A DNA stretch of 64,000 nt from Fasciola hepatica (lineage: Eukaryota; Platyhelminthes; Trematoda; Plagiorchiida; Fasciolidae), in assembly GCA_948099385.1 (NCBI GenBank), contig CANUEZ040000071.1:62001-126000 (forward strand). Direction: 5' to 3'. Positions 44,605 to 55,759 of the stretch are shown in pieces. The translations under genes were made by a program, and so were the position numbers. Within the stretch, counting starts at the first letter, position 1; each line of letters opens with the position of its first letter. The notes beneath the pieces are model-generated. The model searched no databases and had not been told where the DNA came from. It saw only the letters and a list, made by a program, of their open reading frames with translations.

Positions 44605-46181
44605 TCAAGGCTCACTACGAAGAAATATCACGTGCCACTTTCGATCTGGGGCACCTTTGAAGGATTGGACTGTCTGCAGATCTACCATTCCACCAGGAAG
44701 ACCGTTCCAACTGTTCACAACCCTGTTGCTGAAGAAGTTCGATCTAGCCATCAACCTAGATCGGGCTTTTATCAACTTCTCTTCATGTCCCCTTGTTCTG
44801 GAATCTACGGCCCCTTGGAATAGACTATCTGGTCTAAGGCCAGAAAAGCCCTTCATTACCTTCAGCGTTTCTATGAGATCCCCTCGACTTCTCCTCCTTC
44901 CCAACGAAAAAAGATTCAGGTCACAGAGTCACTGCTCGTAAGCCTTACCCCTATGCCCTTCAACCATTCGCTTGGCTAGATGTTGGACTTTCTCTAGGTA
45001 GAAGGATGACCAAGCCTGCACGCTACCTTCTAAGTGAGGTCGTACTATAACCATGTAAATAGGTGCGAATATTTCCGGCCGCCGGCAAGACAAAGCTGAT
45101 CGCAGTCTAAAGAGCTCATCACGAGCCTTGTCTGCAGTAGCACTGTCCTGCTCCGACAATCTGAAGTCACTGTTCATGATGACCCCAAGGTTTTTAACCC
45201 TACTGACTGCCTCTACGATGAACAGCCCTTGGTCATGAGCGATAGTTAGGCTCTCTTTTGTCCCTGGCAACAAAATGGCTTTTTTCGGCGTTCAGAGGTA
45301 AGTCTCTTTGTATGCCCAGTCCAGGATGGTTCCCATACCCCTGCCTGAGTCTACCCTACCCTCAGATCCAACAACCTCCACGTAATCCGCAAAAATAGAG
45401 CTAGGCGATTGAAATACAGATGAAAGGTCGTCAATAAAGAACAACGATGAGACCGGGACTAGGACGGATCCCTGAGGTACACCACTGATGACATCTGCCA
45501 AACTAGAATAACTGTCCCCTACTTTGACGTAAAATGTCCTGTGGGAGAGAAAGTCGTCCAGCCACCTGAATACTGGCCCACCCATACCGAATGTAGCCAT
45601 CTTACATAGCAAAAGACGATGATTAACGGAGTCGAACGCCTTACTAAAGTCGAGGTAGCATACCTCAACTCCCTCACCTTCGTCCAGTCGTCGAGTCACT
45701 TCATCTTATAAGCACAAGAGATTGGTCAGACAAGATCTATTGTTTAGGGATCCATGCTGGGTTGGGCTTGGCATGGAGTGCTCCAGTGAGTGCTGATAGA
45801 TGTAGGCACGGATGATCTTCTCCAGGACATTACATAGGATGCTGGTTAGGCTTACCAGCTTATAACTATCCATGGCGGAATAAGTTCCACTCTTATGTAT
45901 TGCCGTGAAGCCGCGACTTTCCAGTCCTGAGGCAGCTTACTGTGGTCCAACGTGGAACTGTACAGTCCACATACCGATGGAGCTATGATATTCCCAAACG
46001 GCTTGGTGATAGCTGGATGAATGCCATCCGGGCCCGCTGACTTAAGGCTGTTTAACTCCTGTAGGTACTTACGCACGCTTTCCTCTGAAAGGTCTAGCTC
46101 GTTTAACTGCGGAGCAGAAAGTTGCAGCTCCAATTCTAGTCCTACCCAACCATCTGTACTGTGCACTACCAAATTATTCAC
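44605..46181 (-). pseudogene. CR1-B reverse transcriptase, frameshifted
   Basis: Blocks in order: KSAGPDGIHPAITKPF and LPQDWKVA (45,852-46,181); motif A VEVCYLDFSKAFDSVNH and motif B SGVPQGSVLVPV (45,292-45,699). Motif C is altered to IFADYVEVVG, with the second Asp changed to Tyr, near 45,390. The thumb region VSRVKNLGVIMNSDFRL is at 44,929-45,273, and the C-terminal domain RSRLMARSNFFSNRVVNSWN at 44,605-44,904. Frames change at about 45,850, 45,285 and 44,920. Confidence 0.85.
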
Positions 46182-46559
46182 TCAAGTCGTTTGCTTTGCC
46201 CTGGTCATCAGTGGAATCTCCGTGGCCCTTAGTGAATTGTGGCCCTTTGGCATCCCTCTTTGAGCCCTTTGACTGCGCATAACTAGAGATTTTCTTCGGT
46301 TGTTTTCTCACTCATCTAACCAATGTGGGCCTGAACTCTTGCTCAGTTGTTCACAAAGTGCTTACAGTTTCGTTTCTAGCCCTTGTACGATGGGCCCACG
46401 CTAGCCGATTGGAGGAAGCGCTGTGAAGTTTCTAGCTGCGCTTCGTTCGTTTGATGGTCTTGACATTTGTAGCCTTCCACCACGTAGTTTCGCCCTCCCC
46501 GACCTATTCGTTTCAAGGGTGCAAACTGTACCTGGTTTGTAATCAAGGATCCCTTCATG

Positions 46560-47287
46560 ACCTGCCAGGGCTACTTAACAACCACATCGCCCTATTTCGA
46601 AGCCTACATCCATACTACCGGAATTTCTAACCAGCGTTCAAGGTACCCCGTGCTACTGCATGCCCAGGTTGATCTTACCACACACGAGGTCATTCTTGCT
46701 CGAAGGCGCACAGCATCGTATTTCGGATGCATCTTTTGCGAGATTCGTTATTGCGAGATCAAGCAAGGACTGCGCTCACCTAGCCATTTATTTGGTATTT
46801 TCTCCAATATGCTGGCCGCTGTGCACTTGCATGCAGCCACCCCAGTAGCTTTCCTCTCGCAATCCCGGCTTGCTGCCTTTAACCGTCGAGCTAGTGTGCA
46901 GAAGGTTGAAGTCACTCATAGGAGTCTTTTGTGCATTTCCTTACCGAGTTCATTTAGGGTCCGCAGTGAGGGCACATCCTCCTTGCCGTTTGTGCTTGGT
47001 ACCCTGTAGACACAAATAATGTTAACAGTTCAGCCTGGGAGGATGATCATAACGGCGCACCGCTGGACATTTCGAGCTCATACTTTGGTCTGAGACTGAA
47101 GATGGTTTTTGCCTGACCTAGTAAGAACGGCTGCCCCTCCTCTAATGCAGTCATGTTCGTCATCTTTTCTATAGATTGCGAAAAAGCCAGCTGTTAATCC
47201 TAGCACACGAAGTACTCCAGAGAGCCATGTTCCAGCAACGGCGACAAGTGACGCAGTGTGTTCCCAAGAGGCTCTCGAGAGTTCCAT
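46560..47287 (-). pseudogene. CR1-B endonuclease, heavily decayed
   Basis: The start is readable at 47,078-47,287 (LVAVAGTWLSGVLRV, where TETWLS is expected, so the catalytic Glu is changed, and GGAAVLTRSGKNH). The remainder, down to about 46,600, is recognisable only in short blocks in several frames by comparison with CR1-C. Confidence 0.6.
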
Positions 47288-47406
47288 CTATTTTTTCCTA
47301 ACTCTACGTGCTTAGATGTATAACACAATTGCATTTCCTTCGATGGACCGACATCCCTTCTCGCTCGGACCCGCTTCTGCCCCGGGAGCAGCGTCCGAGT
47401 TGGTAG

Positions 47407-48138
47407 CTAGTTATTTGCCTCGGTGATCATCACTGGGGTACATGGAGACCTTTGGATATCCAGGACGTCTGATACCTCCCAGTACATTTTCACTGGAGTA
47501 CTCATGACCTCCAGGTTCGTGAGAGTCACGTGTCCATCTGACTGCTTACACAGCTTCCATTTCTCATCTTCCGGAACGTTCCCAATGACCGCTATTCTCG
47601 CCGACTTCAATAGCTTGCTTATCGCTGTCGGCTTGTTGCTCCAAATGCCTGCTGCGGTTTTCATTTGTCCTTGTAGAACTTTCGCTGGCGACTTTGCAAC
47701 TTTGTCCATGCTTCTACCCTGCTTCTCACTGTGTTCGTCCGGTACGATCTGGTATCGGCCCCTGGTGCAGTGGGCTTCCGCTGAAGCTCTAGCCTGCAGG
47801 ATGTCCCTGGTATGCTCATCAGTAAACTCGACTTGAACTGGTCGTGGGGTATTGGGTCCCATCCTAACGAACGGAGACGTCCACGTCCCAACTCTGTGCA
47901 CTCTCTTCAAGGGAACAGGTTTGGAAACACCTGCCACACTCGGCATATCCTGCACCCACCTCCTGTCCATTTCCCTGCTTGCCCTACTTTCCCGTGTGAA
48001 CGACTCCTGTAGATCGAGTAACAGTAGCCTTCGACTTGTTGTCCGTCCCACAGACTGGATCCGCCTTTGGAGGTACAGCACCTGGGTTTCCAGAGTTCGG
48101 TAACTGGGCTGCTCATTCTTCAAGGCGTTACCCTTCAC
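47407..48138 (-). pseudogene. CR1-B ORF1
   Basis: 243 open codons. The C-terminal part has ARIAVIGNVPEDEKWKLC and VSDVLDIQRSPCTPV, shared with CR1-C at 42,600-42,780. A central VQVEFTDEHTRDILQARA block fits the RNA-binding region of CR1 ORF1 proteins. An upstream Cys-rich frame (48,387-48,605: IKCNVCNRWAP...LYCKNNRVECVC) may be the N-terminal zinc finger in another frame. Confidence 0.65.
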
Positions 48139-48862
48139 TCCTTGTTTTTGGGCCTTATTCTAATTTTGTTCTTTCTTTTTCGGTTTTCGAATCACCCACT
48201 CGCCCGTAACAGTTTACCGTACTGGAGTGGAGGGAGCTGCAAAAGGGAAAACATCCACTTGATCCTTAATCACTTCACCGGCTGTCTTGTGGGGCAGTCC
48301 TTATGCCTACGCATACTACGTTGATAGAGCACCTCACGGATACGTCTTATGCTTTGCCCCTGCAGTCCGCAGGAGGAAGCTGGACCTCATCTCGCTTGGA
48401 CCGTTTGATACGGGCCAACATTGCGGCCTCCACAAACACATTCGACCCGATTGTTCTTGCAGTATAACGAATGCACATCCTTACCAAAGCCAGAGCTGCC
48501 TGCAGGAGCCCACCTGTTACATACATTACATTTGATTTCTTTTGTTACTCTCATCCCGCACCCTTCGGCCAGAAAAGGATGCACCTCACACTCCATGTCA
48601 AGCATTAAACAAAATTGTTAACGTTTGGTAGCAATAGAAATATACTCTCTAGGCCAAAAGAGGAAAGCAGTAGCACAACAGGAGAACTGCACAAAACACA
48701 AAAGCTGCTTGGGGAGAAGTAAAATATTCTGCGAATGAAAAGCGTATCACAAGGTTGCTCTGGTACCTGCGGTGGTGAGGAATATCTTTCATTATTGCGG
48801 CGTGCACTTCAAACATGGACTCAAAAGGTGGCTTCAAAAATTCATCGGAGCGGGACACACCT

Positions 48863-48935
48863 CCAGTTCAGCTCAGTTCAGTTTGCAAAGAACTTTCTTT
48901 GACTAGGGCCAATCGCGTGTCCCGTTAGTTATGTT
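48863..48935 (-). repeat. Short CR1 3'-end fragment with TGAAC-type tail
   Basis: On the minus strand, CGATTGGCCCTAGTC is followed by TTTGCAAACTGAACTGAGCT and GAACTGG, matching the 3' end of CR1-C. Little else of the element remains. Confidence 0.5.
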
Positions 48936-49440
48936 ATCGGCGTGTTTCCTTAGCTCTCAATACCAGGCGATTTTATTTTTCTAAAAGGCAGAGATTTAGT
49001 GTAGTATCAGCCCTGACTGGGAAAAGGTGGAAACAACGAGTAAGTTGTGGGCATTTGTAGCTCTAAGTGCATTGGTATGAACAGGAGATAAAACAAACTA
49101 AGCGATTACTTCGATTTGTTGGTATTTTAAGGTAATATAGACTTGTGGGATGACAAAGGTCTCAATCCATCTAGGTAGAAAGGTGACATTTTTGAAACCG
49201 AATGGTGGTGTCTATCGCGTGATGGAAAGTTATCAAACTATTTTTCAACTGATTTGCCTGCATTATGAAAGGGTTGAGGGAGTAAATAGATATATAATAA
49301 TTTTATGAGATTCATTTTGATCGTACAGGACTGGGCGCCAGTATGCGAGAGATAGAAAACGGGATTGGTCGGGCTTCAACCACGAAACTTTGGTTTTTCC
49401 AAAGCAAACCCATCGATCTACGATTCTGGTGGTAGTACAG
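48936..49440. other. No supported gene
   Basis: AT-rich sequence upstream of an RT fragment; nothing recognised. Confidence 0.35.
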
Positions 49441-49748
49441 GTGATTTTCGAGGCGGCTTGCGCGCAAGATTCGGTCTTCCCAAGGCATCCGAGTTCCCAG
49501 AGCGGAGAGCAGAAGTTTTGAGTGACGAGATAGCAGGCACACTTAGGAACTGAGTTACGAGCTACGCTGATCTTGTCGTACGCGGGAGCACACACTGACA
49601 CTTGAAACTGGAACCTATTGGTTTTACGCTGATATACCGCATGTCCCGAAGAGTCATCAACATATGGAACTCGCTCCCAGCGGAAGTGGTGAAAGAGGTG
49701 CACGAGTCAACCTTCAAGCAGAAACCAGATGATTTTCCGGCCTATTAG
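49441..49748 (+). pseudogene. C-terminal fragment of a non-LTR RT ORF
   Basis: The plus strand reads HLKLEPIGF, then LIYRMSRRVINIWNSLPAEVVKEV and STFKQKPDDF, ending TAG near 49,748. The RVINIWNSLPAEVV block is the hallmark of the end of CR1/RTE-type RT proteins. The preceding about 130 bp are poorly readable. A 5'-truncated remnant, different from families I and II here. Confidence 0.65.
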
Positions 49749-49959
49749 TGGTGTGGTTCCTTTTCCTGAAACCACACCCAAGGGCTGTCGTGATGAAGCT
49801 TATACAAAGGATTTCCCCATGCCTTTAATTTTAAAGGTCAAAGGCTCTAAAAGTCAAACTTTCCAACAATGTCAGTAGAACGTTAAGCGCTATTTACTGG
49901 AAAACAGGTGGAATCATCAAAATGGTTACCAGTTGAAGCCCATTGACCTCGTCGCCATT

Positions 49960-50110
49960 CATTCCCGTAAGATACATTCTGGTAGGCCGAAAGTGAGGAA
50001 TGTGGCAGATTTCGGCAAAGGTAGTGCAGCCTGTGTGCTCGCAAACCATGACTGTGAGGTTTCACTGCGGTTTTCAAAATCCGTATGCAATGCGTGATTA
50101 TTTGCACCAC
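49960..50110 (+). repeat. Dispersed repeat R2, copy a
   Basis: About 140 bp, from GTAAGATACATTCTGGTAGG through GGCAGATTTCGGCAAAGG and CAAACCATGACTGTGAGG to CCGTATGCAATGCG. It closely matches the reverse complement of about 58,795-58,945. Nature unknown. Confidence 0.6.
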
Positions 50111-50441
50111 AAAGTGGAATAACTGGATGAACGTTTGCGAGTTGACCTTAGTCATCGTCATTCTTACGTACTCCCTGGGCCAAGAGTAAATAAAGTGGGG
50201 AAGCACACACGCGTCGAATTGGATGATATGAGTAAGAGTTTACAGGAGACAGTGTGAATGGGAGTGGTAAGAATATCGGACTGCAGTCCGTCCACTGAAA
50301 TGATAAATAAACGCATCGAGCGCGGTGCATGGGCGAGAAAGTCTCCGACGACATTGAAATACTTTAAATGACCTTCATCGTTTAAAATATTTACAGCAGT
50401 CACTGGTTCACTGTTTATCACAGTGATTTTGCCGGACTTAC

Positions 50442-50623
50442 GTTGGAAAAGTATACCACTGACGACACACAGAGAAAGAATTTTGAATAAACGAGGTATG
50501 GGCGGGAACGTGTCGTCTAGAGCCAGTGTTCTTTCGCGGGGACAGTAAACAGTACTCAACTGGTGCAAGCTTTTGTATAGGTGCTCCGCTGATCTTATAG
50601 GTCCCTTTACCAAACATTTTAGC
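50442..50623 (-). CDS. Weak candidate exon, unrecognised
   Basis: Minus strand: GCGCAG acceptor before 50,623 and a GTAAGT donor after 50,442. Two frames are open across the 182 nt; one reads GPIRSAEHLYKSLHQLSTVY. No family recognised, and the pyrimidine tract is weak. Confidence 0.2.
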
Positions 50624-51454
50624 CTGCGCAAATGGGATTCATAAGGGTAGCTTGAGAAGCCGTCCTACCTTACGCGTCTTCTTACATCCTCTGCTAGATG
50701 AGTCAGACAATGAACATGGCACACAACTGACTTCGGTCCATAAAACTTCGTCATGTGTTGTACAACAACAAGCGAGATTTCATGCACGAAATCCTATTAA
50801 TGAACGTGCAAAACGGGATGCGAAAGATATACAGGGAAACAAATCGAAGCTGGAAATTGCCATGTCATCCATGGGGCAATGAATCAACTGAGCACGCAAG
50901 ACCAAGATAAAGGAGGAAATGGCGGAATCCCAACTTCATTCAGCGTTCGACATTACGCGTGTGACCGCACTTCCGTTGGAAATCACAAGTTGGGGAGCTG
51001 TGTGTTCCTAGGATTCAGTCGCCAAGTTTCTCCTCACCCGACATATTCAGAAAGCAACGTGATGAATAGACTGTTTTCAGCTAAGCGGTACGTAGATTTC
51101 GCTTTACCCTTAGGCCCAGTAAACGCATACAATCCAACGGGAATATAAAAACCATATCAATGGGTGGGGCTAGGAAAGGACTAGTGCCTAAATGGTAACG
51201 GCCGTAGTTCTCAAAGCGAAGCCTTTCATTCTTTTGTGCCGTAGCTTCTATGACGGGGAACGTCATCCTCCCATCCATACGCACACCACGGTGGTTGCAC
51301 TTATCACAGCCAAAATAACCGGCGAGGCTCATGACTTGACGAACAAAGGCCCCGACATACTTATCACAGATGACGGCCTTGAAGCAACAATGTAAATAAG
51401 GATTACGATGGTCAAGGCCAATTCGTAACAGTTTATCCGGTTATTTCACCGTGT
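50624..51454. other. No supported gene
   Basis: No element or domain recognised. Frames at 50,652-50,882 and 50,879-51,148 have no motif. Confidence 0.35.
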
Positions 51455-51638
51455 AGCTGTGGTAGAGATAACTTTCCCAAGTAATTAATGTTTCCATTAT
51501 TTGAGCTTCCCCAAGTAAATGCCTTATAACTTTTGCTTTTTGATATCTTGCTATGGCCTTGTTCCAAAGTGAGTAGATCCTTACTTCTGGTGCCGTTTCG
51601 GAACTTCTGTTATCATTCGTTTGCTGTCGATCATAAAA
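51455..51638 (+). repeat. Ty3/gypsy (CsRn1-like) 5' LTR, degraded
   Basis: About 184 bp matching 58,610-58,791 in the same orientation. Shared stretches include GTAAATGCCTTATAA, TTGATAT...CCTTGTTCCA, ATCATTCGTTTGC and a similar end. Exact ends are uncertain by a few bases, and no clear target duplication was found. Confidence 0.75.
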
Positions 51639-51689
51639 ATTAACCATATTTTGAAATATGGGTCGGCCCTTACAGCCAGTTGGTTTAGA

Positions 51690-52395
51690 CACCGATCAGC
51701 ACTCATTGAAAGCCGCGGATAATTGGATGCACTTAAAGAGGACATTCGACTACTTCTAGCTTTCTATCGAGCCCAAGAATTTTGAAGTAATTGCCACTTT
51801 AACAAACTATGTCACGCTCTCCGTCTACAAATAGATCGCTGCTCGCAAGGAATTCAACTCGGCCATCACAACTCTCGAAAAAATATATACATTAAAGGGA
51901 AAAATGTTTTGCTCCTCATGTGCTGCCTCCCGCCAGACAAAACAGGAGCAGACTGCAGATAATTTTCTCCAATAATTACAATCCCGCCTCGTCCATTGTG
52001 ATTTCAAGGCACTGGCAGCTGACTAGCACCGTCACGAATCCATTCGTTATTCGTTTATTCGTGACTTGAAGCTCAATCAAATCCGGCAAAGATTATTGGA
52101 ACGAAAGGCACTTGAAGTCTCGACTTCCTCTGATTTAGCCTGACTACTCGAGCTCGCCCAAGAACATTCTTTGTCGTGCTGTTACTCCACCCACTTCTCT
52201 CTCCGTCTCTACGAATAAGCCGCCCGCTTTTGATAATTCAGATGATTCAAAGTACAAAGAAAATCCCGTATCGGCAGTTGGCAGCTTCTCCTGGTATTTC
52301 TGCGGTATGAGCCGACATCCCAGAACCAAGTGCCCTGCTAGGAAAGCTCTGTGCAAAATTGCCGCAAAAAGGGGCATTTTCAACCATTTCCTCAA
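51690..52395 (+). pseudogene. Ty3/gypsy gag fossil (CsRn1-like)
   Basis: Blocks of gag are readable across stops: LKRTFDYF, YNSAITTLEKIY-like text (FNSAITTLEKIYTLKGK), VHCDFKALAAD followed by HRHESIRYSFI, LNQIRQRLLERKALEVS and LLELAQEHS. A CCHC-type knuckle region follows, CGMSRHPRTKCPARKALCKI, at about 52,300-52,370. Gag forms the virus-like particle. The fossil is broken by at least six stops. It is separated from its pol by the CR1-D insertion. Confidence 0.75.
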
Positions 52396-52399
52396 AGTT

Positions 52400-55300
52400 C
52401 CCTTGTCAGAAGACACAAACCCTTCCCAAGACATATCAGGCTTAACTAGTGTTTTCTATATAGACGTACTTCGCTCTGCATTCGCTTCTACCAAATCTAT
52501 ACAGTTTTTGCGACCCTCTTCTTACTCTTTGCACCACAGAGACTTCAGTCTGACCATCCCACAGTCCGGGCTGGCAATAAGATCCAACTTCTTTCTCATT
52601 AAATATTCAAAGCTTTGGAATAAGCTACCTCGGACCATTCCCAAATGTGCGTCAATAACCCAGTTTAGCTATTCTCCAAAATCACAACTTGCCTTTATAC
52701 GTATGTTATCTTCGACTAACTCCAGCATATCTAAAGATCGAGCCTATAAAGAAAGCATCGAACTTTAGGACCCGATCTTCCGTCTCCCCTCCCGCTCTCT
52801 GCTATTTCTCGAGCTGGTCTTCGAAAACGGGTTCTACTACTAGGATCATGGCACCATATCTCAAACCTACCATTTCCTGCTAACGACAGACGCTGGGCCT
52901 ACCATTTTTTATCACTTTTTTGAGTATACCGCACATAACCCACATTGCAGTAGGATAGAGTTTTGCCGTTTACAACTATAACCAGCTAGATGCCTGCCGC
53001 TCTCGCTACTCACCCCCGTTCACCTACTATCACCTAACCCCTATACGACCCTGCCCTATCTAGTTCACTAGTCGGTCTTCACAACTATGTCCAGACAATT
53101 ACTGCCTCTCTCACTATATAGTACTAGGGCAGCCATGTAAAACAAATTTCCCCTAGCTGAAGGTTTTTAGCCATTGATGTTTTCCCCTAGCACCAAATTG
53201 TTCAGTGGTGCTGGATCCTAAAATATTAAGTCTCACCACCCACTAATTCACTTCTTGATCCTTCGACTCTTAACTTATTTATTCTGGCTTCCTCTTAGCT
53301 TCCTTGCCTGGCCGTAATTCGCTTTCCTTAATCATCCCGGTTGTAAATCTCTCATCCCACATGTCCACCTTCCAATAGCTACCTGTCGGCCCCAATTTCC
53401 TCCCTTCATATTTCTCGACATGAATGCCAGTCTGTCTCCAAGGTTTCTGAATCCATCACCTAACTTAGACTGCAATCCTCTCTCAGTGTGTGCCATAACA
53501 TATACTGCCGCAGCCTAACTCAACCACAACAGAACGGCCTCTGGCAGTTTTAGGCAAGGTCCGGCGCTGTACGAGACTGAAACATATACGCAGGCGCGTA
53601 CATTACAACACTCGTTGTCCTACTCCGTGTGTTTGCTTAGCCGCACTGTGTATTTTCTCAGCCCATGGAAGCGAATATCCTGATGTCAACTGCACCTTTA
53701 CCATAGCTGCGTCCGGAAGTGGGAAAATAGACCATCCCCAGTAGTGGCAAGAAATGACATTCGCGGAAAATAACGGTCGGGCCGAGAGGCTATGGAAAGT
53801 TCCTATATGGGCCCATCCACCCCTCTGTTAGAAAAAGTGGAGAACAAAAAAGACCTAGTGGGATAGGTTTGATCTATATATACCATTATTATCGGGCTGT
53901 GAAGGAAATGGGCAAACTCCAATCATGAGTGTCTTCCATCAGCTCACACTTGACCCTGCGAAAGGGAAAACCCCACGCCGCCCTTGTCCGCTTGACACGC
54001 TTTTGGTTCCTACGCACGAGACTGACTCGGGGGTGATAGCGATTTGGTCTCTCCACGTATGCTTATCCACCTCCTGCTCTAATTTCAACCGCCTAGTACC
54101 CTCCCACGCAAGCCTGGCATGTCTGTTGACGTCATCTACAAAACCACCGTGGCTCTGGACAGCAAGTCGATACATCAGACGACAGACATGTCTCAACAAA
54201 GTGCTAATTATATCCATGTAGATATTATTGTATATATAAACACACATGTAAAAACGTAGGGAAAAGCCTCGTATTTTTCTCCCACCCATCTATTTTTCCT
54301 CTTTCTCGTAAGAAAGCGGCGTTCCTCTTGTACTAGAATCTAGCCCACCCTCCAGTTTACAGCCTTTCCTAACCGCAACCTGCAGCATTGGACCTGTAGA
54401 TACCCCACGATAGGATTTGTCATACATCCTCCGGATCTATCATATAAACTTGCCACTTAGGTTCTTCGTGTTGTCCAGCTGCTTTCTCATGTAGCCCTCA
54501 GACCCTAGTCCAAATGCACCTCTACGGCTTTATTAACCCTTAAAGGTAAGACTTCCTGGTGAACGGCCGAATCCGTAATCAATAAATTTTCGTGGTAGAG
54601 CAAGCCCAGTTAACCCTCACGAACACCAAATCAAAATACCAACCACTCCTCATTTCACTAAGACCATTGTGCCTCATCTCCAACCTCCGTACTCATATCC
54701 ATTATTTTGCTCACGCTAAGCCTCAGCTGGAACACCTCACAGACTACGGTCCTCCTTTTTTCAATTTCAGACTCACCCGGCCGTCACTTTGCTTGGCTGT
54801 AATATATCGTGCAGACAGCCTATCTTTATCTCTGCCCGTTTACAACCGCACCAAAGGCCGGCTACCGAGAATACTATCTAGCCACCGGGTTTCATCCACA
54901 AGAAGTCCTGTTATTGGTGCATATGCCACTCTGAGGATTACTGAAGAATGCTTACCACAAGACCCTCCGATGTCGAAGCCACCGCACGAGGACTCCTAAT
55001 GAAATAGTGATCAGTCCAGATTAGGCTATGCCCTCCTCCTTCCCATGATGAAGCAACGAACAAAAGCCGCAGCCAACCCTTGCACAGAGAGCCCAACAAG
55101 GACACAGAAACTCAACAAAAAACTCAACAGAAAGATGTATTTTCCAATTTACCAGCATAACCTGGCCTATTGCAAAGATTTTCACCCTGGTCCTGCCTTC
55201 CCGGTACTTCATCCATCTTCCACCAGCGGCGAACTTCCGACATCAGATGACACACACAACTGTTCATGGAAATCGTCCCACCTTTTCAGGGGGTACCATT

Positions 55301-55727
55301 CCTTTTCATGCCAACAAATCTAGGAAAAATAGTATTCCTCTGCGAACCTTCATAAATATCTTCCGTGCCTCCTTTGTCTCAACTCCAGTTACCTTTTACT
55401 GACCATTTTCTCGCATCATTCTTGTGAATATTGTATTTCCCGCGTCCTAAGCCGATGTCCGTCTGAACATTCCTACATCCGGCCGATTCCTTACTATTTC
55501 CGCAGTTGACTCGAAATCAATCAGTACTCGCCGTGTATTCTCTTGTCGCTTTGATTCATTCAAACTCTCCTCAGCCTTATTCCATTGTTGCTGTGACTTG
55601 CAAATCTCTCTTTGGAATTTGTGAATTTTTCATCTCATTCAGTGGTATTGTAAACTCTGATCATGCTTACATGCGCGCCTTTCGACCACGGTTCAGAAAT
55701 ATGCCATTATTATTTATTATTGTTATT
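52400..55727 (+). mobile_element. CR1-D: 5'-truncated CR1 family II copy inside the gypsy element
   Basis: Only the end of the RT ORF is present: 52,500-52,768, with SLTIPQSGLAIRSNFFLIKY and SKLWNKLP, ending in ...DRAYKESIEL. A 2,959-bp pyrimidine-rich 3' region follows, ending in ATTATTATTTATTATTG at about 55,706-55,722. The 3' region matches that of CR1-E by eye in several blocks, for example ATTGCAGTAGGATA at 52,945-52,960 and GTGAATTTTTCATCTCATTC at about 55,619. The 5' junction with gypsy gag lies in 52,390-52,460. No gene is seen within the 3' region. Confidence 0.75.
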
Positions 55728-55759
55728 TGTACATAGACCGCGGGCCCCTTCTTTTCTTC

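Larger units (their letters stand above)
44441..48605 (-). mobile_element. CR1-B: near full-length, decayed CR1 element
   Basis: On the minus strand: ORF1 (48,605-47,407), endonuclease (47,290 to about 46,600), linker (46,558-46,376) and RT (46,181-44,929). Then comes the C-terminal part (44,904-44,605), and a 3' region that ends abruptly at 44,441 where the CR1-C tail begins. The 3' 340 bp mirror CR1-C (43,965-44,309). The normal tail is missing here, so CR1-C may have inserted into the 3' region of CR1-B. Confidence 0.8.
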
